Shown: piece after piece, positions 35,610-48,080 of the stretch
How the letters are laid out: every line of letters begins with the position of its first letter
Numbering within the stretch: the first letter of the stretch is position 1
Source of the DNA: Sclerodactyla briareus
Taxonomy: Eukaryota > Echinodermata > Holothuroidea > Dendrochirotida > Sclerodactylidae
NCBI GenBank assembly: GCA_026419785.1
Contig: JAODTK010001111.1
Span: 1 to 64,000 of the forward strand
Direction: 5' to 3'
DNA length: 64,000 bases
Position numbers and translations under genes: made by a program
Notes under the pieces: model-generated
What the model saw: only the letters and a program-made list of their open reading frames with translations
What the model was told of the DNA's origin: nothing
Databases searched by the model: none

Positions 35610-36212
35610 CAAAAAACCAACTAGTTCATGCAGACCATGTCAGTCAAACGAACCTCACATAATTTCAAATTAACACATAACAATTCAAAATAACTGACCA
35701 ATATAAGTTTGACTCTGAATACAAAAGTCCCTTAATTGCTTTATTCTCCTTCTTGCCCCTCCCCCCCCCCCCCATCTTCTCCCACGCAGGAGTCAAGGAG
35801 GTCCCAAAATATTACTTTAGGAACATCCACATTTGTTATTTAGTAATTGCCCTTTTTTACAGATATTGAAATATATAGCAACACAGTTCACAGGGACATT
35901 TCCTAAGTCCAGGCCTTGGAATGAACAACATCAGGTTGTGACAGCATGAGGGCTAGTTAGATCTGACCCTGCAAGCCCCTATAAATCCTGGTGCAGCTGT
36001 CCAGTAAGAGAGAAAGAAGATGTTCTATTCAGGACATTATGCAGTTATGGCATTGTAGGACAAAAACTATGAAAATGGTGCACTCAGGCAATTATACAGG
36101 GGAGGGGGGGTTAGGTACTGTTGCAGTATTTTTGAAGGGTTAATCAACCTAATCAAATGGATTGGGTAAAAAAGGGGTTTCTTGTGGGCAGCTATAACAG
36201 CAGTTAATTTGT
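35610..36212. other. Possible body of the GCGATCG repeat
   Basis: Weak collinearity with 25.3-26.0 kb (CGCAGGAGTCA.., GCAGCTATAA.AGCAGT); otherwise unassigned. Confidence 0.25.
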
Positions 36213-36605
36213 CACAGGAGCTAGGGTTTACTCGTTCCGCAGTAGCTTATTCTATCAGAGGCTATTATATGATGGAATTCAATCCAATCATGAACACAAA
36301 CAAATCAAGATTCAGAAAATGTTAACAGACCATACCTACTTTGGAGGTTTTTGGCGAAATTCTTACCAAGTTGGAAATTGGAATAAATTATGCAAATTAG
36401 GGAACATATAACAGCGAAAAATGTTGCAGGAGCGATGGTTACTCGATTCTAAGTGCTTATTCTAACAGAAGCTATATATGATGGAATTCAAATTCCCTAA
36501 CATCAAACACATCAGATCCAGAAAATGTTAACGGGACCATACCTACGATTTTTGCGAAATTCTTACCAAGAATTGGACATCGGTATATATTATGCAAATT
36601 AGGCC
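36213..36605 (+). repeat. Tandem duplication, period about 211 bp
   Basis: The block from CAGGAGCTAGGGTTTACTCG to TATGCAAATTAGGG recurs as CAGGAGCGATGGTTACTCG to TATGCAAATTAGGCC. Both halves contain GCTTATTCTA.CAGA.GCTAT, TATGATGGAATTCAA, CAGAAAATGTTAAC and GCGAAATTCTTACCAAG. Confidence 0.75.
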
Positions 36606-37215
36606 ACACACAAGGACATCTATGAACCCAGCTGTACCTTCAAATGATAGGATCAAAGGGGATGCACATTACCAAGTTTGTAGGAAGTCCAAATAAATTT
36701 CAAAATTGTATAAAATATGCAAATTAGACACATTATTTTGACCTCCAGTGACCCCGCCTTTACTTCAAATTTTGGGGAAACATGGTAGACCACATTCACC
36801 AAGTGTCGTGAAAATCCGACAAAAATTGGACAAATTCATAAATTATGCAAATTAGACCACGTAATTAGCATAGTTAGGCTGAAGTATAATCAGTCATCAC
36901 CTGTCATCCGAGGGACCTACGATGCCAAACTAATCACTGTAGCACATACGCGTTCTTGGGTAATCTGCTAACGAGCTAAACAATAAATTACTAAAAGGAG
37001 CTAATTACCCAGCTTGATTGATGACGTTGTGCCCCCAAAAATCTGTCAGATAGATATGAACACCCAACATCGGTGCTACACAAAATTTTGTCATAATCGG
37101 GTTCACGGTTTGTGAGAAATCCTGCTAACAGAAAGTGTGACATACAACACACACACACACGCCAAAGTGACCACTTAAGTCTCTTCCTGAATTTCATTCA
37201 GGGGAGGACAAAAAT
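36606..37215 (+). repeat. GCAAATTAGAC monomer array with CA-rich tail
   Basis: Two monomers (GCAAATTAGAC near 36719 and 36848, with TGACCTCCAGTGACC and CACCAAGTGTCGTGAAAATCC) are followed by a long tail with a CA microsatellite (37144-37160) and CAAAGTGACCACTTAAG. A short hairpin CTGAATTTCATTCAG (37187-37201) lies near the end. Confidence 0.6.
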
Positions 37216-39291
37216 GAATGAAATCATTGATACCCTCACTATGACACTAATCAATTGCTCCAGATAAGAGGTAAACCGGCTGTGAAAGATGTGATCGCCT
37301 GTTTGGGACCTATTTCACAAATTACAAATTTGCCTTGATCCTCTCCTTCAATGAGCAGAGATTTTTTGTTTCAATAATAGTCAAAGCATCAATCATTACA
37401 GAAGAGTGCCTCGGGTTATATCCTTCCGATTACAAGAAAAACATGGAACAACGAACCTGGTGATAGACAGCTGTAAGGGGCAAGTAGCAGGACTACTTAT
37501 TTCCTTTCGCTTGTTCATCCTGGAATTCACATTTTCACAATGTGACCCCCCCCCCCTTGCCTTCCACCCCTCTTGCAAAGGCCCAATGACTTAGGACGAG
37601 GAGGATGTGACCCCCAACTTCCAATAGGGCCTCCATAGTCCATACATAACATCCTCTACCCAAATTGCTCATTACAGCTTTGGACAACCCCTCCCCCAAA
37701 TTTCACCGCAACCCCCCCCCAAATTCACATCCCCCCCCCCCAAATTTCAACAAGTTCCTGCGTTCTGTCTTGCCTTTCTGCAACTCTAGTCTTGAAATGA
37801 AACACATAAGAATCAGACTAGTTAGTTCTTAAGGGGGGACATGAATAAACAGGAAAAGCACACCCTTATGAGCCTGATTGCTGTATAGGACCAAAGGTCC
37901 CAATGCCCTGTGCATGAAAAAAAAATTAAATGTTTGAGGGGGGGTGCAATACCGCTGAGACACATTACATATCTGACATGCATTCACAGGACAACTTGGC
38001 TCCCAGCAATGAAAACAATGCGTTCCCAACAGGATTTGAGTTGAACAACACAGGAATGGGAGTTGCCAAATTAAAGTCAATTGGGCCCACTCAAACAACT
38101 ATGAGTCATGGATGCATTGTATCACTCTAAAGAAGATCATAGGCACAACTGCAAAGAATGTGGTACATGAATACATAAACAGACGATCCGGAGAATACAA
38201 TCAATCTGACCATAAGAACTCACTGGCGGGGCTTAGTGCGTGACATCCACATTAGCTTTGATTGTTGCCAGAACAGGGGTTTCGATATCCCATGATCATT
38301 TTAGGACCCCATTATTGGGACCGTTGTCAGGTTCAGCAATGTAGGCCTATACAGGAGTTCTATAACCACACCAGCAGTGATGTTTTAGCTCAGCAGTGAC
38401 AGTTGATCAACTGTGTTACAAGTCATGGGGATTGATATCCACAGGCACAATGATCAATGACGACATGCTGATACGATCGCAAAGATTTCCATGTTAGCAC
38501 GATATGTGTCTTGCCATAGGAGAAATCATAATGTTTTTTTTTGTCTGGGAGGAGTCGGGGATCCCAACATTTTAACAGGGATTGGTGGATTTAGTCACCA
38601 CAAAAGTGCAGGCCATTCTGAGGTCATCCAATTAAGGTCAAATTTGCATGATTTACATGACTTCCTAAACTGTTAGATTTGAACTAAATTTTGTAGATAA
38701 GACTACATCTGGCATGACATACAAAAGTGGACCTTATTTTGAGGTCATCGGGGGTCAAATTTGCATGGAGGCCATGGAATTGGTGGGAGTGGGCAAGTTG
38801 GAAAATCAGGAACACTGAAACATGATAGCGATTAGGGGATGTGATTGAAGGGGCATTGTCATTTGATAGCAACTTGCGAACTCATGATTATCTTTCGCGA
38901 GAGTTCGAAAGGAATTTGGCCTTATTGCCAATTCAAAACGATATGGTATATCATTGTTATGCTTATGTCAAGGCAAGCATTCGATATACCGTGGGATGTT
39001 TGCTGGGGCTGTAATTTCATGGAAGGGGAACCGTCCATTATCCAGCAAGTGTTGCGACACAGTGTCACCTTCTCAATGTAAATAACACAAAGACATGAAG
39101 AGTTTGAAGCTTCAAATTTGAGATTTAGGGGTATTAAAATACACTCTTTTCATCTATGTAAGTTGCAAGGCAATCTGTTCAAGTGCGAGTTGGCAAACCA
39201 AACCACCATTATTCCTGAGATGTTTCGAGACGATGATGCCCCTCTAAAATAAAACGAAAAAAATTCTAATTTAGGCTACATCGAAACTTAC
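37216..39291. other. Intronic sequence with a two-monomer repeat
   Basis: B-C intron. ACAAAAGTGCAGGCC..TGAGGTCATCC..AGGTCAAATTTGCATG (about 38600-38650) recurs as ACAAAAGTGGACC..TGAGGTCATCG..GGTCAAATTTGCATGG (about 38720-38768), a tandem pair of about 120 bp. C-runs occur at 37548-37556 and 37731-37741. No exon recognised. Confidence 0.45.
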
Positions 39292-39387
39292 AAATATCCG
39301 TTTCATCGTCGGTCTGTGATGTCCCAATGCACTCAAAGTTGAAGTTGGTCAAGGTCTCAGAGAACGCCCTCTGTGCCTTCGACAAAT
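39292..39387 (-). CDS. ARHGAP26-like: Exon B: BAR domain, TDDE segment of GRAF-like RhoGAP
   Basis: A 96-nt minus-strand exon, open throughout in phase 1, encodes LSKAQRAFSETLTNFNF followed by ECIGTSQTDDETDI. Human GRAF reads LSSAKRKFADSLNEFKF then QCIGDAETDDEMCI here, so the match runs the whole exon length. The acceptor is strong (TCCCTTTCTCCCCAG, AG at 39388-39389) and the donor is GTAAGTTT (GT at 39290-39291). The exon starts with two bases of a split Asn codon from exon A and ends with one base of a split Ser codon completed by exon C. In the protein this is the first part of the BAR helical bundle, which dimerises and binds curved membrane. No frame damage is seen. The intron between A and B is about 22.9 kb. 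Confidence 0.9.
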
Positions 39388-41582
39388 CTGGGGAGAAAGG
39401 GACAATTGTGAGAATATATGTTAAGTGGAAAGATTTAGAAGTCACACATACATCTCATCATGCTGTTTCAAGAATATATCTAAGAGCAGCATTTCTATTT
39501 ATTTATTTCCCAATATCTTAATTTTCAAAAATTACCAATATCAAGGGCCTTGCGAAGTGCAACAAGACGGTGCCTGACAGGAAACGATCAAGTTCAGGAA
39601 CCAGGTAGAGGAAAGCTCTGCACAGGATTAATTGCCATGGAATTATCTTCCATTCAGAATGCAACTTTTCAACATCCGGCGGATTAAAACACCATGCACT
39701 TCATTGGCACCTATCCGACTATTCAATAAAAAGACCAATATTCCTATTGTCATTCAGTAACAAGTACCAGTATTTGACTGTTCAAATTTCATTACCTGCC
39801 AACACATACATACCATATATGTAACTCAAAGTATGAGACTTCACCAATTCCTTCATTAAAGTCACCTTTCACGGTCAGGATCACGTGTGGCACTTGTGTC
39901 TGTAGTTTATAGTAGATGTAGGCTTTCAAAACAACCTAAATGTGAACTGTCACAGTAACAACACACATGGAGCGAGAAGGGCTGTTCGGCCAACCTTGGT
40001 GTCAAGCTTGTAGGCCCAAGGGTTGCCACAACTTGCCAGTTTACGTCACCCTTGTACCCTTGAGCAAGTTACTTTATCCCAAATGCTCATTATGAAGGGT
40101 AGGCGATTTGCAATCTTGTAGTAACCCCCCCCCCCCTCCCCCGGCCCTCCTCCAAACTGGGGCAACACCAAGAGGCATTGACTCACAATGTGTCTTGGTG
40201 GAGATTCACACTGACAATAGTGCAGTGTCCAAATCTGCGCTATCGCGTGGCTTGTATAGTTTTGATCCTATGCCCGGCAAGTATACCATATTATATTTAG
40301 TCATCATGCTCCTAATATGGGACTTGCACAATGCCACCTACATGCAAATCCCTGGAACACAGGCCTCACACTGTGTGACTCACAACTTTGAAATAAAATA
40401 TGCGCAGTAAGGAAAAACGTCAGCCACTCAATATGGGAGACGATAAATTGTCCCAAATTTGTCAACCACATGTCAATGGACGGATCACTTGCATTGCAGT
40501 GCACAAGCATAGTACAGATTATCTGCATGTTGAACCCAAGGCTTCCCATAACCGGGCGCCAGGCGATTTTTTACCCCATGGTTCTGTAATTCTGCGCCTG
40601 GTGTGCTCCTTTCTTGCATGCCCAGGCGACACCCTATTTTCGTCAGCAGTCGTGAGCCAGTGGAATTTAGAATGATCGCGAACAGCGAACTAATAAATTA
40701 CTCTCATCGTTAATAATCTCCTTCTCGGTTTCGAATCAGGGCAGCCTGAAGTTTTTGTCTCTTGATACCGAGCGTCCACTGCCTACAGAAAATATGCAGA
40801 CATCGATCGAAGCACATGAACAATCATGAACGATGTTTGCGATCATGCCATTATACTGCATCCTTCCACTCACGATATGGCAAAAAATATAGGCACTGGC
40901 ACACACGTGGTTAATCGGTTTGCAGATCTAGTACCGCACTATGATAGAGGGCATGGCTTCTTAATACAAGCTGTTGCATGCCTGATCTTACGAGAGTATA
41001 GTTTAGTTGATTGTAAACGGTTGAGGACTAGACTGTACAACTGAAACTCATGCTGTGCTAATTGAAAACATGAATACCTCTGATGATAGTTCACAGGAAA
41101 AGTTGCTGCGCCGGAGGAAGTGTTGAAATGTTGTTTGAAATATTCCAAATACAAGTCGATCATCTTTCAGTTTCGAGGAAGCAATAAACCTTGCGCAAGA
41201 TCGTGATACGTGGCGGATGTTGATCAGTGAGCATGTCGGATAGACGAGACTTTCTACCACTACACTACGAAGTCGATCATCTTCCAGTTTGGTGGCAAGA
41301 GAATATTGTGTTTCATCGCCAGTGCTGGAGGCCCCAGCAACCACCAAATTTCCCAAAACTATGATGGCGAACCTGTATGTATGCGGCGCGCGCAGCAATT
41401 GAGAGCAAGACCAGAATTTGCTGGAATTTTTTCAGATATAGTAGTAAATTATTAGCATAAAAGAATTGCAGTATAATACTGCGAAACACATAGATTAATG
41501 GAATTCTCAACAAAATAGGTATGAGGCAGGATTGAAGTGTTTTGTGCCAAACCAAATACTAAAGACACTAGAATCAAAGGAA
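39388..41582. other. Intronic sequence; weak tRNA-like SINE head
   Basis: A-B intron. Minus-strand TAGTGTAGTGGTAGAAAGTC (about 41253-41272) resembles a pol III A box of a tRNA-derived SINE, but no clear B box follows. Poly-C at about 40125-40145. No exon recognised. Confidence 0.3.
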
Positions 41583-42350
41583 ACTAGACATGTGTAGGCG
41601 GGTAAACCGCCCACGTGTATATCCCCCACTTTTTAGCAAGTCATGGATAGAAGTATCTACACCCATAAAGACCCCCATTTTGGTCAGAAACCCAGACAAA
41701 CTTCATCCACCAAGTTTTGTTGTATCCATGGGTGTTATAGGCCATAATTATGCAAATTTGACACATGATGGCTTTGAATGACTTCTAACAAATGTACCCC
41801 CCATCCACACGTTTCGTTCGAATTACAAAGTTTGGAAATTCGATGAATTTGCAAATTTGACCTTTGATGACCCTTGAAATGACCTCCACATTGTTCGGGA
41901 GCAACTATACTCCCTACCCCAAGTTTCGTTCAACTCCGACTAACTCCTACTCGAAATTTAGCTAAAATTAGCAATTAGGCCCCAGCATGCAGCGATCCCA
42001 CTTCGTACTCAATCCGAATTCCACTAGGGCGAGACAGTGTACAAGTTTCAGTATGCAATCGGATAAAGCATTAAGAGTTATTGCGCGAACGGGAAAATCT
42101 TCCAATCTTGGAAATTATGCACATTAGCGGACCCTGTTCATGTGGGGGGACGCCCACTTTCGAACTCATCCGTAGATTTCACTGAGCGGACATGTGTGCC
42201 ACTTTCAGGCTCAAACGGACAAAGTGTTGGGGAGTTATTGCGCTAACAAGAAACTCTGCGGGATGCGGACTCGGCGGATGGCGGGCGGGACTCGGCGGAG
42301 ATGGCTAATCTCAAACCCATAATATCCCCCGAATGGAGATATATTATGAG
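41583..42350 (+). mobile_element. Helentron/HINE-like element, copy 7
   Basis: The left end ACTAGACATGTGTAGG, then the palindrome GGCGGGTAAACCGCCC (41597-41612) and ACGTGTATATCCCCC. The right end AACCCATAATATCCCCCGAA then TGGAGATATATTATG has a partly deleted hairpin. The body is collinear with copy 1 (AAGTATCTAC, AAAGACCCCCATTTTGGTCA, CCAAGTTTCGTTCAA, GGCGGATGGCGGGCGG). This is the least truncated left end in the window. Confidence 0.75.
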
Positions 42351-43765
42351 CACTAATTTCGGAAGATCGCTATGTATAGCAATTTTACCTTTGCATATGC
42401 TATCAGTGTGTAATTAGATACCTTTTTTCAACCGCAAATTTTGCGATCGTAGCTATCAACTCTTTCACTCCTAAGCTTCAAAAAATGTTTAATAATTATA
42501 GCTCATGGACAAGATACTGAACTTCCGAACAAGAATAAATGCGTCATGCCCCAGCATGCCTGGAAGAGAGAAAGTATTTCCTCTTTTCAGTCAGAAAATA
42601 CTGATTTTCTTTTTGGTTTTATTTTAACCAATATGTGCCAGTGCCACATTTGCAACAATCATACAGTATGTGTTGGGGATGTGAGTCACGCATGGCAATG
42701 GGATACAGTACTCCTGTTAGTTATCCCTGCGCATGTGTGAACCTGTTTCATTGAGAAAAAGTGTTGTAGTAACCCTCTCACCATCACTTGGGTTTTTTTA
42801 AACAGGGTGATCTGTTCTCACAGGTGCCAGGTCTATTTGGGGGAAATATTCAATGACCGTTCATATACCTGCACCGACAAAAATAGTTGAACATAATATA
42901 GCCTGCACGCAAAACTGGCTAAGGATCGCAAGACGTTCCAATAAGATTTTGTGGCTCTTTAGGGTTTGGGTGGGGAATTCTTCTTCTGACTTATCCACTG
43001 TTGATTATTGAATAGGGGCGGATACTAGGTTTTTGTACTTTGAGGGATGCCGAGGGGTGGGGAGGGATGGGGCCTTGTGGGGGGGGGCAAATGAATCACT
43101 CCCAGAACACTAAACAAATGCACCGTGGAGTAAATTAAAAGAGAGAAACAAAAAAACACTTTTTCATTCATCTATTCATCAAGTGATGGGAACTACAACT
43201 GCCTGCAGTAAAATAGGGTGCACATTGAGCTAATGTCGTGAGTGACAATAAATGGGTAGTACAATGGTAGGCCCTACTGCCTCAGTGCTTATTCATCTGT
43301 AATTACTGTCATTATATGACAATAACACTTGAGCATGTGGAATGTTATGTTTTGACATACATACTCATACTATCAAACAACCGCATCCTAAATCTCAATT
43401 TCATAACGATAATTTTAACAATGGCTCCTGTCCGGGAAACATCTCTGGTTCCCCCAAAAACCACCGGGACCAGGAGCTAAAAGTGTACTTTACTGTCTCC
43501 TGGTCACTGGCCGCTTAATGGAAGGCTTGGTTGAACCATCCTCATAACAGTGGGGCCCTGGCAGAGTGCCAAGATTTTTCCACACACGACCGTTTTCATC
43601 TAAATAGAACTCCATGCCCTAATACTAGAAAGCACACTGGAATTTTGGCAATTATTTTTTGTGACCCTAATAGAGGCAAACTTCCAAAACTGGTCGACAA
43701 TTAATTGTACACTGATGAACTACTTAGAAAATCAATGCAAGTCTGCAATGTGTGATGTTTGGAGA

Positions 43766-43767
<2 letters not shown>
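42351..43767. other. Intronic sequence, no recognised content
   Basis: A-B intron; nothing recognised. Confidence 0.4.
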
Positions 43768-43820
<53 letters not shown>

Positions 43821-43830
43821 GGGGGGGGAG
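43768..43830 (+). repeat. Poly-G tract, about 52 uninterrupted G
   Basis: A run of G from about 43768 to 43819, one T, then eight more G. It creates the glycine-rich ORFs 43661-44058, which are not genes. Confidence 0.95.
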
Positions 43831-45969
43831 AGGATCAGTCAGTTAGCCTTGGCGGTTGCCAAAGCATCACACCCAGTCGTTATCCCAGCTTTGCAGATGT
43901 CAGAATCTGTCCATGGAACGTATCGTATACCTAGCTGGTATCTCCAGCCTGTTGCTGTTGTTTTCTTCTTTCCCCCACATATGACCAACACCTTATGCCC
44001 GAGCGGTATCCTCTTTCCATTCACATTCACGAAGAGTAACAAATTTCCACTATCCTAACCCTATCCAAATTTTCAGGCAGCAGACTGATATACTTTTGAA
44101 CTGGGGGGTTCTATATCAGGATTTTGGTCCCACCTCTTGCCCCTTTGCTTTGATAATAGCCCTTATAATTAACATCTCCTGGCTAAAATAGGCCGGCCAG
44201 GGTGCCCTAATCCATAGAGCCATTCTGTATTACACTATAGTACTAAGTATGCCTCCTAGTATAGAATAGACTACGGTCTGTATCGTTTCGTTCATGTTTT
44301 TATGTATAAGTCTTATCAGTCACTCTTGTTGCGGGATCCTGCTACTTAGTTTCCATGCATATACACACAGGAACCAACAGTGGTCATGTGCTGTGGGGAG
44401 GGGCCAGGGGGGTGAGGGGCTAGGTGGGGAATGGGGGTAACAGAAAATGTGAGCTCCACATCAGAAGGGCGAGAGATGGGAGACATGTTGCGATAGATAC
44501 ACGTGGATAAGTTTAAGCAAATAATTGGAATGATTTAGCTCTGCATTTTGCATGTATAATTCAAAGAGACACCCAGCGAAATTTCTCGATTTTACAGATC
44601 GTTATGGGAGGTGAGGTCACGGAGGGTGAGGCAGAGACTAACGCATATAAAAACCAGGCTTGCAGCATAATTGGTTCGACAGATCAGAACCTCGAAAGAT
44701 TACACCACTTAGAAGGTTATACAGAGAATTGAGGGCAAATAGAGCCCCATCATAATGTAGGTCATAATATGGAACAACAATGATTACCTGCTCCCCCATA
44801 GAGAATTATTGAGTCTATATCTAGCCCGATATTTCAGTAGTATAGCTTACCATGGCCGGTCTGGTAGCATTTCACTAATGAATGCTATTTGGCTATGTTC
44901 CAAATTTCGTCAGTGATTTACAGGTCAAGAGGTGTACTGAAGTTCATTAGAAGTGAATACGATTTATATATTCATAACAGTTTCAAGCCTCAGGTTCGTT
45001 GCTGACAATTGGTCCCCTATTTCAAACACTACGCTTACACAAAGGACAACTGCAGATTATTCATACACATGCTATTTGAAAAATTGCTGGATAAAACTGA
45101 ATGCGTCCAAGTCCAAACGGGAAGTTCATAGGACTTCTCGTCCGTTAACGGAGTTATAGTCATTTGAATTGTTGGTGTATTGATGAAGCATGTGAATTGC
45201 GCAAGAACGAAATGCAGCCCATCATGCAATAACAAAACATAAATAATTTGCACAACCCTGCCAACTTTTCTGTTTCTCTTTGAATTCGAACAATAATTCA
45301 CTTCGAAAAGCATTTCTTCTATGGGAAGAGGATTGCTTTAGTGGGTTTTGGTAGGTGTGATGGTTACTTTGGTGAGAGGAAAGAAACAGAACGTCTGCTA
45401 AATGTGACTTATCCAACAAATGAAACAATCAATACATAACATAATTTCCTGTGTTGTCCATGTGTGACGTCATGCGCTTATTTGCGCAATTGGGATTCCT
45501 CCCCAATTTCTCTGCTTAATGGCCCAAACTTTGGAGGCTAAATAACTCCACATAGGAACATCTTTATTGAATGGGGTTTGGGACGCTACAGATAAAGTTT
45601 TCCTTTCTCCACAATATGACTGCTGTTGTATCCAAGCCTTCAGTTGCCCTTCACCACCACTTCGAAAGCCTCTTGCAGTGCTTGAGTCAGTACAATACAC
45701 CTCAGTATTGCAGTATATACCCACACAAGCTACTGCACCTGCCAAGCCTCCTAGTATTAAAGATACATTCTTAAGATTTTTTATCCCTTGTTCATTTGAT
45801 CACATCCACCAGACTAGCGTAGGTCTAGGTTTTCACGCTGCGGCTTTCAAACATTATGAGGTGGTGGGTTCCGACAATTCCACAGAAGTCCGGACTGGCC
45901 ACCCCAACGGTCCTTCTAATTTTTTTCCAGCAAACTTGAAAGCACGGTTGGGTGGTTGAGCCAGCATTG
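43831..45969. other. Intronic sequence, no recognised content
   Basis: A-B intron; short ORFs without recognisable domains. Confidence 0.4.
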
Positions 45970-48080
45970 TGTCAATTATATCCCCGCAACACTGTAAGTG
46001 TTCGAGGATATTATGGTTTTGGCCGTGTGTGCCCGCCGTCTCCCCTGTTGCCCGGCTCCCCGCCGCCGGAAACTTTATTTTAACACTTCATCTGATTGAC
46101 CCAAACTTGTTACACATTTCTCTATGAAGTAAAATCTCGATATTTTTCGAAATGGGCTATATCGTATATTATTTGTTGCCCTCTATTTTTGCAGGTTTTT
46201 CGCAAAAATTTCAAGTTCTGCGTTTACACGCAACTGGTGGTTGTGGTATTTGTTGGAGCCGAAAACATGGCGACAATTCAAGGTCATCCGAGGTCAAGTT
46301 TGCATTTCTTGGCCAGTAGCCGAATCATATGTGATATTTTCAAACTTTCTTGGATTTTTCATGAAACTGAGTGAATAGGGCCAACTACTCAGTGCCAATA
46401 AATTTTCCCAATGTGGCCGAGGGTCACTGGAGGTCATCTTTGCATGACTAATAATTTGCATAATCGTTGGCCCCAATACGCAATTAGGCAATTTATAAAC
46501 TTTGTTGGATTCTCACTAAACCATCTTGGTGAGTAGGACCTTCTAACATTCCCGTTAAATTTATTTCAATTGCCTTGAAATCACTTAAGGTCATTATGTG
46601 GTGTTTAATTTACCTAATTAGTTAGCCTAATTTAAAAAAATAATTAATGCAGTATTTCTCATTCTCAACTTTTCGGATTTTGAGAAACTTTGTGAATAGG
46701 GACCTACTACCAGTCCTAATAAATTTATCAATAGCATCAAGATCACTGATGGTAAATTGTGGGACTAATTAAGTTGCATAATTGTCCTGATCAATCAACA
46801 AGATATTTTTTTAACTATTTTTTCGCATAACATTGGACAGTTCATTGAATGCATATGCTCTTACGAGTGGATGCATCACATGGAGTGTAAACAATTTTCA
46901 GAAAAAACCGCCATTTCATTGAAGGTCATGAAAGGTCACTTAGTTGTCAAAACTTGATTCAGTACGTTTTTCGGCAATAGCACTGGGGTGTGTTCATCAG
47001 AATGCACAAAGCTCCTAAGGAGTGGATGTATCACATGGAGAGTAACAATTCTCATAAAATCTGTCATATCATTAAAGGTCAGTCGGGTCAACTAGGTGGT
47101 TCCAAAACTGTTTTTTGGCTATAATCTGAGAAGTGAATATCTGCGAAGGCTGGATGGTTCCACATTGTGATATATTGTTGACCTGCATGTGTGTGACCTC
47201 TGACCTGAATTTACCTCTGTCGGGTGGTCATGTGGTTAGAGGTCGAATCTGAATAAATGTCTTATTTACGGAGTTACGGGCAAAAAATTGAAACGGTTAT
47301 TTTTGATATGTGCTTGAGCTTTGGGTGGGGCTTTATTGGAGAGAAACCAACCTCCCTCTTCGATCGGACACTTCCTTTGTAGTTACAAAAGGGGTCAAGT
47401 CAATTTTATACCTTTCTCTTTCCTCGCATCACATTGGACTGTCATTGGAATGCAATATGCGACTAGGAGTGGATTGCACACATGAGTGTACCAATTTTCA
47501 TAGAAACCCGCCATGTCTTGAAGGTCATTAAAGGTCACTTAGGGGTAATAAACTGATTTTAGTACTTTGCGGCAATAGCACATCATGGGTTTTCTCAGAA
47601 AAAAAAAAATGAAAATGCTCCTAGGAGTGGATGATCACATGGAGAGAACAATTCTCCTAAAAACCGTCATATCATTAAAGGTCATTCGGTCACTTAGGGT
47701 CAAAACTTTTTTTTGGCTAATAATCGGAGAATTGAATATCTGCGAAGGCTGATTGGTTCACCATTGTGGATATAATTGTAAACCTGCATGTGTGTGACCT
47801 CTTGACCTGAATATGACCTCTTTCGGTTGCCATGTGGTTAAAGGTCTGAATCTTGAATAAATGTGGCTATTCAAGGATGCCCCTTGTCCGGGGCTGTAGG
47901 GGTGCCTCAAAATTAACAAGTGCATTATGGAATGACCCAATTACCTGTACACGTCGTCGCTTCACCAGTCTATAAATTTCTTCTTTCACGAATATTGTCC
48001 TGTGTCATGTTCACCAAATGTCTTGAATAGGAGATGCGGGGATAATACGTCTGGCGGTTTACCCGCCCGCAATTTTCTAG
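45970..48080 (-). mobile_element. Helentron/HINE-like element, copy 8, full length, minus strand
   Basis: Read on the minus strand the left end is GGCGGGTAAACCGCC (48053-48067), followed by an ATTATCCCCGCATCTCC string and GACATTTGGTGAACATG. It then continues through two composite units and the tail to the right end CATAATATCCTCGAACACTT then GTGTTGCGGGGATATAAT (about 45974-46015). It is the same subtype as copy 3 but lacks the extra 363 bases of 5035-5397. Clean AGGTCA half-sites are present (47194-47206, 47795-47819 as TGACCT). No ORF of note. Confidence 0.8.

Noticed and set aside
43661-44058. Glycine-rich ORFs
   Set aside because: Created by the poly-G run at 43768-43819; the downstream parts have no homology.
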